Part shown: positions 11,401 through 23,400 of the stretch, one piece after another
How positions within the stretch are numbered: the stretch's first letter is position 1
Layout: every line of letters starts with the position of its first letter
From: Lepidurus packardi
Taxonomy: Eukaryota; Arthropoda; Branchiopoda; Notostraca; Triopsidae
Assembly: GCA_023053545.1 (NCBI GenBank)
Contig: JAKZAN010000004.1
Coordinates: 5,146,001-5,210,000 of the forward strand
Direction: 5' to 3'
DNA length: 64,000 bases
The notes under the pieces: model-generated
The model's input: only the letters and a program-made list of their open reading frames with translations
What the model was told of the DNA's origin: nothing
Database searches by the model: none
Translations under genes and position numbers: made by a program

Positions 11401-14400
11401 TTGATGTCGCCCACAACGAGGGTCAAAATAGATACGCCTTTCTGCTTAGGGATGCCCGAATCCCCGAGCGAAATGGGAATCAGATATTCCTTGCGTTGCT
11501 CGCGGTCTAAAGTACTCGTAACTTCCAGTATGTAGTTTTCTCCGTCTTTTGTAACCCGGAAAAGTTGTTTGATATCTTCATCGGCCGATTCGTCAATTGA
11601 GGCAGTAAACGGTCCACTGTTGGACGGACCATCGTAATCGGCAATTTTCAGCGCGGTGACACGGCCAGCGCCTTGCTCTTCCCGCCACACGACAGGTCCC
11701 TAAACACAATAATTTTTTTTAAATTTTATATAAAAACATTAAATATATGAAGAAATAACAATAATAAATAATATCAATAAATATTTTTTTATTATTATTT
11801 GGCAAGTATCCATTGGAATAATAATGCATAATAATAGTAAAATAATGAAATAAAAAAAACTAAAAATTTATATAAATGTACAAAATAAAACATTAAAAAA
11901 ATATAACTAACGAATTAATCTGACTGTTTTCCTTAAAAACCTACAACTAATAGAGAAAAAAGATGGTGTATAATTACCATATCGAGGTAAGGAGCGTTGT
12001 CATTGATATCGTCGAGTTCGACTAAGACTTGGAGGGTACTTTCCATAGTTTTGGGGTCATCACCTAATCGATCCACTGCAGTAACGAACACACTCCATGG
12101 CGAGTATCCATTGGGTCCATCTCGGTCCAAAGGCTAAATTGGTCCAATTGTGAAAAAAACATAAGCTTCTAGAGAAGTCCAATTTTTAAATTGGATAGAT
12201 TGCTTTTTACCTTGATGATGAAGAGCTCGCCTGTGACGTTATCTATGCGGAAAGCATCCGCATCATGGCTATTGACCAATAGGTAATTGACGTAAGAGGG
12301 CACGCCACTTTCAGGGTCAAAATCGGGATCTTCAGCATGGATTTTCACAATGGGGTCTGTCGGAATGCTTTCCTCTTGAATGCCTCGAATGACCAAAGGA
12401 GCTCCCACTGTTACATCAAAGACAGGCGGTTTGTTGTTTACGTTTTCTACTTTGATGTACACGGTCGTTTTTGTATCAGGATTCGCTCCATCTGAGGCTT
12501 TTACAGTCAAATTATACTAAAACAAAATACAAAAACAAAATTAAAAACTCCGTTTAGTCATTTGTTGAGCTGTTAAAATCACTAGATTACCTGTTTAACT
12601 TTCTCGTAATCCAAAGGAGTGTTGACCCTAATTAGACCCGTTTGGGTTTCGATATCAAAGGCGTTACCGAGATTTCCATCCGTAATGGAGTAGGTAATGC
12701 TATAGTCTAATATATAACGATAACAAGGGTTATGTTTCTGTATACATGATTTGTGAATATACACATACCGGTATCGTTATCTAAAGCTTGCACATATATG
12801 ACTTGCTCGCGAACGTCGGCGTTTTCCTTGATACTGGCCGCGTAAAAGTTTTTCGGGAAATAAGGTGCGTTATCGTTGGCATCTCCTACTTCTATAAAGA
12901 CTTTCTTGGCCGCTGCAAAAAAAAAAAAAAAAAAAAAAAAAATATATATTTAGAAATGACCTCAACACGAAACTGGGTTCCTAAGCCTACCTTCATTAGG
13001 TTTCCCGTCGTTGTTTAAAGCTGAAGGTGCTCCGTCATACGCAATGACGTTCAAGCCGTAGGATTTTTGCGTCTCTCGATCCAAACTTTGCAACGTGTAG
13101 ATGTCGCCCGTGTTGGAATCAATCCTGAAGAGCTCCTCAAAATTGGCAAGCCGATACTTGACCCAATTATTGGGTGAAGTGCCGTCCTTGTCAGTGGCCT
13201 GGATCTTGACGACGAATGTATTGGCGATCGAGTTTTCCATCACAGATGCTCGATCCACGGGAATGAATACCGGCTGATTGTCATTAACATCGGTCACTTC
13301 AAAGTCCACAACTGTTTCTGATGCTCCGCCTCCGGTATTCTAATTTTTTAAAAATCTCATTATTTATTTATAAAATCTTTTTTTTTTTTTTAAATCATTT
13401 TTTTTTAAATCATTATATAGAAATATTCCCGAAACTTACCTTCACGCGGACAGTCAGGGTGTATTGTTGCACAGTCTCGTAGTCTAACGGCTTGGCTAAT
13501 TTGATGTCGACGAAATTGCCTCGCTCTAGGATCGTAAAGGTCCCATCCACGTTGGTTTGCTGCGTTTGCCCATTGACGAGTTCAAAGAAAAGCTCGCTGG
13601 AATCATTCAAATTTGACCGGGCTTCCAGAGTGGCCACCGGCGTTTTGTAATCCCCGTAATTTTCTCGAATTTGGATGGTAGCTGACGGAATGTTGGTAAA
13701 AACAGGCGGGCGGTTCTTGGAGGACGCCACCTCGATGGTAATATCAACTGTGTTGCTCAACGAAGGATTACCACCGTCTTGGGCGATGCCTTTCAACCGG
13801 AAGAGGTACTTTTCTCCTTGCTACACCCCCAGAAACGTGTTATTCATACTGTCGAGCTTTGCCCCCTTCGCTTTTTATACAAATAAAAAACAAAATGTAC
13901 CGTTAATGTTTTGTTGAGAGAAATAATGCCGGAAACGTCATTTATGGCAAAGTAACCAGCGTCGTGTGCCTTATCCACTTGCAAGCTGTACGTCACTGTG
14001 GCATTTTCACCAAAATCTATGTCCGTAGCTGCAATTCGCATTACTGGGCGTCCCACCAGCGTGTCTGAAGGAACTGATTCGTCATAAGACTACATGGAGA
14101 GGGGGAGAGAAGGAAAGTAACGGATACGAACGTCAGTTTCATTAAAACTAGCAACTTCTCACAGTCTCACTAACAGGCAGCCCAAAAACAAGGTCCGAAA
14201 AAAGCTCAGCTTACCACTTTATCGAATATGGGGCTGTTGTCGTTCACGTCAGTAATGTTGACCGAGAAGGTGCAAATGGCTTCCAACGAGGGTGTGCCAT
14301 GGTCCGTAGCTTTAACAGTCACGTAGGCGATTTTCTCACGAGCGGGTTCGTCACGGTCAAACCACTACATTCAACCCATACAAGAAATGCAATAATAAAA

Positions 14401-17400
14401 CACAATTAGCTCAAAATTCGCCACGATTCTAACTCATTCAGCTCGCATTCACTTTACCTTGCTGGTAGAAACAATACCGGTCGTTTTGTTCACTTCGAAA
14501 GGTCGGGAAGCATCAGCGGTAATTAAGGTATAGGATACCTCCCCCGCTGGTCCAGTATCGTTATCAATGGCGCGAATCTAAATTTATTCCATAAATAATT
14601 GACTTTCTTTAGAGATGGAAGACAGCTTTTCTTATGCTTTTATTTTTAATAAGAAATTCAACTGAATATTAAAAAACTAAAGAAACTTTCAATATATTCA
14701 AACCTCCTTTACCACGGTGTACTGCAAGTAGTTGATGATTTTATCGAAAGATGGCATTATTGTTATAGCTTTTCTCATTGTGCTTTTAGGACATTTAACA
14801 AGTAAAAGAAACAAAAACGGACAATCGAAAGAATCTTTCTCTAAAGACATCTTAATAACAAAATCTACTTTACCTGCTGCTTAAGATTTTGATAAATGAT
14901 TTATTCAAAATTTCCATAACTTGAACATTGTGAAAAATTGGTGAAACCGATACTAAAAATGAAACTCAGCAGGTAAAGTAGATTTATGTCTCCATGCATG
15001 ATTGTCACCACAGTATAGAGGTTTCATACTGAAACCTTTATACTGTGATTGTCACAATACAATTTTATTATATTGCACAAAGAATGAGAATTTTCGAATC
15101 AAAATTTGACATGCTTTGACAATTTGACATGCATAAGGGTTTCCAGTATACCGTGGCATTAAAATATCAGACAATTTTTTTAAATATTAAGTTGAAATTC
15201 TGATTATACTTAGTATCAGGCTTTAATTCAATAAACACCCAAAGATAAAACATTTATAAATAAATAAATAAAAGGAGCTACGAATTTCCTCCCAAAAAGG
15301 TCTAATAGAAGTAGAAGTACTGTACATTCTGCTTCCAAAATAGACGGAAAACGTTCTAATTATACGTACTCGAGTGACATATGCACCGGGTCCATCACCT
15401 TCGGACACAGATGCCGAAGAGCAATCGACGAATTGGGGTCTAAATACATTCTGCTTTTGGTAATCCCTCAATTTGGTGCCACTTCGTTTAGGATCCTGAG
15501 AAAAACAAAAAGCGATTATAACAGCTGGAACTTCCAGGGCAAAACATGTTCAACAAAAATCATTACAGTGGTCACAAAATATAAGCTCATTAGTAGATTG
15601 GCTGTGTCGCCTCCAGGCTAAAAGGAAGCCTTTTTCGACTCGAGTAGTATTAGCAAATGCAAAGAATGAGCAAAAAGAAAGGGACGACAAAGTGGCCCAG
15701 GCTCGGATTTCAGCTTGTCTTGTCCGCATGAAGCTGAAGCTTCGGCTCCACCGCGTGCCATATGGATATACGGACCTTTCAATCTTCTTTCCCCTCCCCT
15801 TTACCCCTTTTCCAAGTCCAACATAAGAAAATACATATATTTAAAAAAATATAGTTTGGAACCATACCTGCGAGGATCGTTGATCCAATTCTTGGCTCGG
15901 ATCGCGTGTAGAAAAACCATCCAGGGCAACTACTCTTGTGCTCAAACGATTACCGGGGTTCCTCGATACCTGACGTCCGGATCGGCTTAAAACTGTCCAA
16001 TCTGAATCCGCATCTCTCTCAGCTGCTTGTTCAAGCAAAAACAAATGCTCTGCATTCAAGTGGCTCTGATCCTCTGATTGAGGACGCGGATGTCGTCTGC
16101 CTGAAATAACGGAAAAAAATACATAAATACGCCATTTTATAACAATCATTTCTAATCCCTTGACAGTAAATCCTAGTTTAGCTCAACACCTTCCATAGAA
16201 TTAACACACCCTTTCCATGTTTTTTTACAGCACATTACAGGAACTGACAGTGTGTAAAACATGGGTTGATCTGCCTCATTCTTCTGTTCCTGATTAGGCA
16301 CAATAAGAAATGGGGAGGGTTTTTAAGGTGAATCAAGTCATCAGATAATATGGGGCTCTAAAACTAGAGAATGTTTTCTCTCTTTTCCCTCCGGATGCCG
16401 TTCTACAATGCTTTGTCATGCCGGAAAACACAAGGTGGGGGACTAGGACAGGATGAAACTTAATACAAAACGAAAAGAATAAAACGGGAAGACGACTATT
16501 ATGCTTAGGAAGCCATACACCAACTCCTTTTCGGCTCTTCAGGTAGCATCTGAACTTAATCTCGCAAGGATCAAGACTCCTGGGACACGAGGAAGAGAAA
16601 TGATGCCTTTTCGCAATTTTACAAATTGCACTCAATCGTCCTCCACCCTTAGAAAACTTTCCCAACAGCTGGCAGACATAGTTCCCGAAACATTTGTACG
16701 GTGCTTAATGTTCCCTGATACTATTTGCCCTTATCTCTACCGCTTTATTTCCCCCACCCCCTTCCTACTTTTCCCACAAAGTCAGGCCGGGACTCGTGGC
16801 GTTACTTGGGCCTGCTGGCAATAGAGCAAAAATACTCCAATACTGAAAAGTTTCAAGTTCCCGAACGTTTTATCTCGACATCACGGCGACTCGTCGTGTT
16901 ACCCCGGCTTGATCTTGCCTAGCTCTGCACCTTGTATTCTGGAGCCTGTGTGTGATATCAGCCATTAATACGTTATCTTGTTATCTGCCTTGAGGTTTCA
17001 AGTATCTTTTCCTGATTAGAAGTAGCCATAGCAACTTATCTGACCGTTGGGAAAACACCCAAGCTAGAGTGCTGCACTAGCTGTACAATAGACTAATCTA
17101 ATACGCTCTGGACCTCGCATGAATACCTTACTGTGCAACATAAACAAGAAGCTAGACAAAGAGAAAAGAGAGGCCTAGGCAACGTGAATTGAGGGTTTTA
17201 CGGATTCCGATTTCCCAAACATGCACAAAGCTGCTGTTTCCGAATTAATGAAGTCATTATAGATCTTCTCACACGCAACACACGCGAACCACGTGTGAGG
17301 CGTAATGTGATAGGCTTTTTCCAATTAGGCTCACAGCTCGTGTTTATGTGTACAGAAATTTTGTTGAAAGGAAAACTTGCATGCAGATGCTTCTAGTGCT

Positions 17401-20400
17401 TACGTTCGGTACCCATAGACACTTATTTGTTTATACGCATTATCCATACTGCTCGCTGCTTCTTCCTTTTTCGCCCCTCTAGGTTTTTTGTTTAGGTGAC
17501 TGGGAACTTGATAGGATTAACTCAGGGAGTTTAGTACCGAGAGCAGAGGAAGCCCATTTGCCGTGTGGGAGAGCAGAAAGTGCCTTTTGTTTGGGTCAGG
17601 CGCCAACTTTTTACAACCTAATAGCGCGGACGTGGCGAGCAACACTGAATTTCCTATCGCGTCTATAATAAAAATCCCCTCCCCTTGCTGTAAAACTGTG
17701 GGAGCTTTAAAGTCACAGGAGTTTGCTACTTGTCTCCTTTTCTCCCTCACTGACCTGCTTAACGCGCCCAAGTTCAGGAAAATCACGTTCCGATTTCACC
17801 AGCCACAAACAGTCTTTCACTTTTACCCCATAACGACTGCATGAAACTGTACAATTGCAAGTTCCTCGTACAGCGACCCTAAGTACAATAGTGACTAGCT
17901 AAAAATGTACCAACGATGGTACATTGTAAAACATCGTTCAAACGATGTAGAACAAATGTATAATGTAGAAACAAATGTAAAAGCTACGGGAAACGATTTC
18001 CGTCTATCAAAGTGTGACTTCACCTGCAAAAAAAAAAAAGAAAAAAAAAAATCGTCACGAACTAGTAAACGGTAACAGCTTCGAGGCGAAGTCGCCCTCT
18101 CATTGAACGGGTATCTTCCCATGAACACTTTAACATGGACCCTACCTTGCATATTTTTAAAGTATTTCTTCTTTTACAAGCTTTGTATCATTATTGTTTA
18201 CTTATTTTAAAAAGTACACGCACCAGTTTAGAGTCCACGACAGAAGGTATATCAGGAAACCTGATAGCCGCTGACTTTAAATTTTCAGAATTTTAGTTGC
18301 GAAATTAGAAGCTGACGTAGGCATACTTTATCGAAAGTCAGGATATGAATCAAGAAAGTGATTGTTAAGCGGTTATCTTATCGCTGGATTTCCTTGGAAA
18401 AATAAGAACAAAAATTATCGAAAAGTCAACCGGAGCTCAATTGGCCACTCCCACGAATAAACCATGACGAAGTTTATTTCTCTCACTAACACTTCCAAAT
18501 AACGCAATCCGCACTGGTAACTGAATGCATGAGAAATGAAGTGAGCTTCACTGTATACATCATGACTCGGCTATTTTCTACCATTTTTTTAAGGTTCGAC
18601 ACGTCAAAGAAAAGCTTTTTAAAAAGGGGACAGTCAAGGTTGGAGGGATTTCTTTACAGCAACGGTTTTTCATCTTCAATTTACACCCAGCCCCTTTTTC
18701 TCTTTTTGCCTTTCCTTTCAAAACCTGCGAACGCTAGCCCGCTAATTAAGAATGCTGACTGAGAACTCTGGTTCGGATTCCGATTCCAGACTGGCCATCT
18801 AAGGAAAATTGGGTTGTATAAACCAAGATATCGTATTGCGAGAAAAAGGAAACGAAACTCCCTCAAATTCCAATTTCAATGTCTGCGCCGTCTCGTGCTG
18901 ATAACAAAAAAGAAGACAAGTACCAAAAAAACAACACGAAATAACTTGTAAAGCCAGTAAAGCTCTGAAAGCCACTTGAGCCAGTTCTATTCGTATTTAA
19001 AGCTCGTGACCGTAAACGGTCAAGGAGACGACTTTTCGGTTAGGGTAAGGAACAACGGAATTTCGAGACTAATTTGAATTGAGCCAAGTTTTTCCGTTCG
19101 GCGAAGACGGACCAATGAGGAAGCCAGGATGCTAATCGTTTGCCTTATGGCGCTGTTTTCAACTTCAAAAACTTTGTGCAGCGCCCGGAAAACCAACAGT
19201 TTTTTTTTAAACTAGCTTCAAAACGTTCCGTTCGTTAACCAAAAGTCTCTGAACCACCTCCCACCCCAAAAAAAAGAAAGAAAACTTGAAGACGAGAAGG
19301 GGACAAGAAAGCAATTAGCATCCACAGATGACCTATGGTAGACCCATCTCAATCAATCCGCTACAAAACAAAAACCACATTTCAGGCATCGTCTCCATCC
19401 TGTCTTTCTAATTACCCCATGCAAGTTTCTATCACATTCAATATTTAAAAAAAAAATCTAGGGAAAATAAACGCCCCTCCCCAAAAAAAGACTTGCTGAT
19501 CTACTGAAGGTTATAAACTTTTTCCACCCTAGAAAATCCTAAAGAAAAGGTTGAAAGAAAGCTTAGTGATTCTGGATGTTTTGTTTCCGGCATCTGTGAA
19601 GCACAGACGCCATAAGGATGTATCTGTGTAACATAAACCGTTCGTATGGACGAAGTTAAATCTATATCTTTAAAAAAAAAAAGTGGCCAGACTAGGGGCT
19701 CCCAACTTCCAACGAGGCAATCTGACGTTTTTCAAATGAGCCATAACCGGTTTTAGGACGACTTTTCCAACGGATTTTTTCTTCAGACGAATACGGGGTC
19801 GGTTGTGAAAAAGCCATTCTATTATCTTATAGAAACTTAATCTAAAAAGACATTCAATGCGTTCTCGCATCAACTTTTGGGAGCTCTTCTCGAGTTCTTA
19901 CAAGTCAAATGGAACCTAAACCCCAATATCCGACAATCATGCGGGTTTATCTGACGTTCCAGAAAGCGGAAAGTCGTCTCCACGAGAGCCTAAATCTTCG
20001 GAAGGCTCAGCAACTGCGCCATGCAAGAAGCACCAAAAACAGGGAAACCTGTTGCGTTTGTCCATTAGATGGACAGGTCCAGATAAGTTGTAACGCTCCA
20101 TCACATCACATATGTTGGAAATGTTTCAGCCATGAGGTTTAAGACGTAGAACTCAAAAGACGAGAGACTTAGCGACGTTGAAAAAGCGTGTGAAAGATGT
20201 ATGGAAAAGAAATAAAAGGAAAAAAGAAACGGAAAAGAAGGGGGAGAGATAGGAATACTAGCATATTCATAAGGGCAGGTGAGTTTGCATGATTTACCCC
20301 TACAGGGTTCCATTTCAAAGGGGGAAAAGGGCATCAGATTTTTGGCTTGACTGACAAGGATAGAAGACGAGTTTAAAGAGGATTTCCATCTATCAGGGGT

Positions 20401-23400
20401 AAAAATCTCGCTATCTCCCAGCGCAAAATGGAACCCGCATTAGCCGCTCTCATTACGACCCTTATTATAACAAGAATTTTGCAATACGCCTAGGTGAGAC
20501 TGTTCAAACTTCCACTTTAAACAAAATGCACCTGCATTGCTACAGGGCACAACGAAAAAGAAAGTGTCGCAGGATATCAAATGCACCAGACCTGACTTTT
20601 AAATAAATAATTCAATTCTACAAAGTTTCAAAGTTTTTTTTTCAAAATTTCTTATGAAGTTTAAAAGTTTCAGTTTCTTTGAAAGTTTGAAAACTTTCAT
20701 ATTTTAGAACTTCTAAGGTTTCCAAACTTTCATACTTTTAAACCTTTCTGCGTTTTGAAAGTTTTAAAAGGTTCAAAGTTTCAGTTTCAAGATGTTGAAA
20801 GTTCTAAAAGGGAACAACGAATTCGCCTTGTAGCACGATTTGGGAACTAACATGTGAACAACAAATTCAAATATGGTCAAAGGTTGCATCGTGGCAATGC
20901 TTCATCATCGCTTCGCCCACATTGGTTTAGAGCTGCCCAATCGCAGTTCATAGGTGGCTCTGGTTTGGTTAGTCAATACTGCGCCATTTAACACGCTAAT
21001 TTGAAGAAGATGTATAGTGACTTGAGTCGGAAGCTTTTGGCATCTCTTAGCATTGGAATTTCGCTTGCCTGAGCACAAAAAAGCGACGGATTTGTGGGTC
21101 GCATGGATATTTGGATACTGAGCAGACTTCCGACCAAGATTTCGAGACAAGACAAGGGTTGTAATTCAGGGTATAAACAGTGTCAAAGTTCACCGATCCA
21201 GATCCTGAATCCTTGTACTGTATATGTTCAGTCACGCTGTTGCACGCCTCGCATAAATTAAGGCTATCTTTACAAGCTTTCAGAAAGCTTCCAAAGGTCA
21301 CTTTCTGTAAGAAACCCTGTCCATATCGCCCCTACCACCCCGCCAGTAAAGCTGCACAACATCGAATGACTTTCCTGACTTTTTTAAACATTAACGGCTA
21401 CTTCGTGGTTTTGCGCACCAATATGGAGCACGCTCCTAAACTTGTTTAAAAAACTCCCTTTTTTCTAGCAGTATTCCACGGGCCACGGAAATACTTAAAA
21501 TATCGTTATGCTACGTTCTATGAGTCAGCGGAAGTGGTTTCTTAACCGAAATCGTGCCTCGGAAATACTCGAGTCAGACGTGATGTTCACGGCCAGGAAA
21601 CCACCGGTGAGTTATATATGACTACGAGGCCCTCAAGAAAGCTTTACATACGTACTACAAAGTTGACATTAACAAGGCGCGAAAGTCAAGGCGAAGAAAG
21701 CCGTTTTGCCACCACTAATGCAACGCCAGACCTCTCTTTCACTCATTTGCTCATCTCGCATTCGTATAAATAACAAAAAGTCAGAGGCCAGGCCCTTTAC
21801 AGCCTCACAGACGACCCCCAATCGACACGTTGAAAAGCTCATAGAGCATAGACGTTCCCGCTCCAGTCTTCTCCCCCCACCCCAATGCTCTTGTCATGAT
21901 TTACTGCGTTTTTCGATCCTCTTAATGACATTCCCTCCCCAACACGTCATCTTATTTCATGCTCTTATTATACCCTCGGGTAATAAAAAGAGCCTAAATT
22001 ATACTCAACAAAAGTGCAATACTGCAACGCAGTAATATCAAGTCATAAGTAATGTTCACATCCCCTTAGCACAGAAAATTAAAAAAAGAAAAAGAAACAA
22101 ATTTAGTGCAACTCCTATCCCAGTTGTAGAAGGGGTTCAGAAGTTATTTTCCCCAAACACATGTGTTTTTAAGGTTGCTGAGAAGTCTTGCGCTAATAAA
22201 ATCTTAACGATACGACGTGGCAAGAATGCCATTTCAGTCCGGGGAACTTGAAAATTTGACGCGTTTCTTATCTTTTTTCTTCCCCCTGTAAAAATCTGCC
22301 TTACGGCACCCATATGGCGATTTTAACCTTACCAGGACCTTGCACGTCCATCTCATCCCAATACAAGAAGATTTTCAGACTTGGGATGCGGACAAAACAT
22401 GTATTGTCAACTTACTAGTTTGATCTAATCAGCTCACCAACGCACGATTTCCCTTTCGGCTCACTTTACAAGCCACTGAGATGTGAGATCGAACCTTCCT
22501 TTGCAAGGAAGCTTTAAAGGAAGACTCGAGTTAAACCACCAATTATTCAGCGATCTCAATTTCCAGGACGTTGCCCATGTGCATTCCTATATAACATTGA
22601 TTCTTTAGGAAGTTGTGCTCGCATACTTTTGTATTTGCCGCCTCCTTTTATCACAGATAATACCTTCATCCTTTAGAATCCTTTTTGGCGCATGCACTTG
22701 AATACCACAAGGGAAAAAATCTTTAGAAAACCTTGAGAAATTATGTTATCAAAATCCCGGACGCTAGGGAAGAAAAACTTGTAAGCTTGTATGAAAGGGA
22801 AGTGATCGGGCTCTAAAATAGCGACTAAATTATAGCTTGAGGCGATCTTGACAGCCCGAGTGAGCGAGAGGTCATTATTCGAACATCAATGACCTTAGAA
22901 GGTGCTACACTTGCTGACAGCTGGATGACATGTCAAAGCAAAAGCCTTGGAAGCACATTTCACACCTCACCAAGTCTTTAGAACACATATCCACCCTCCT
23001 GCCCTTACAATGCTTTTTCAACACACATCAGCCGATCACCGCATCTCTTAAACCTTATTTATGCCCCAAGTGCTCCTTAACTACACATGGCCTCAAGGCA
23101 TGCTACGGAAAGCTCGAAGAATTTGCCCCGAGTTTCCTCAAACCATGCGAAAGCCATTCTTGGCACTGCTCATTACCACAGAGGGGGGGAACCATACAAT
23201 GCAACCCAAAATCATGTCCAGCTGTTTCAAATACAAGTACGTGGACCCAAACCTGCGTTAGGGCTTGTTCGCCATTTCATGATGGCCGGGATCCTTGCCG
23301 CAATCCGGCTAACCAACCAGGGCAACGCGTCACAAGGACTAGGCATTCCCGACACGGACCCCGACACAAGGAATTCTCGACAAAAGAACTTGTGTCCCCG

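Noticed and set aside
11052-11510. 152-codon plus-strand frame
   Set aside because: Exactly antisense to the cadherin exon 11025-11699; no family resemblance and no splice context of its own.
14704-14760. Possible cadherin exon reading PSFDKIINYLQYTVVKE
   Set aside because: It looks cadherin-like, but joining 15370 directly to 14577 gives a continuous AYVTR-IRAIDND repeat in phase, and this segment has no proper acceptor.
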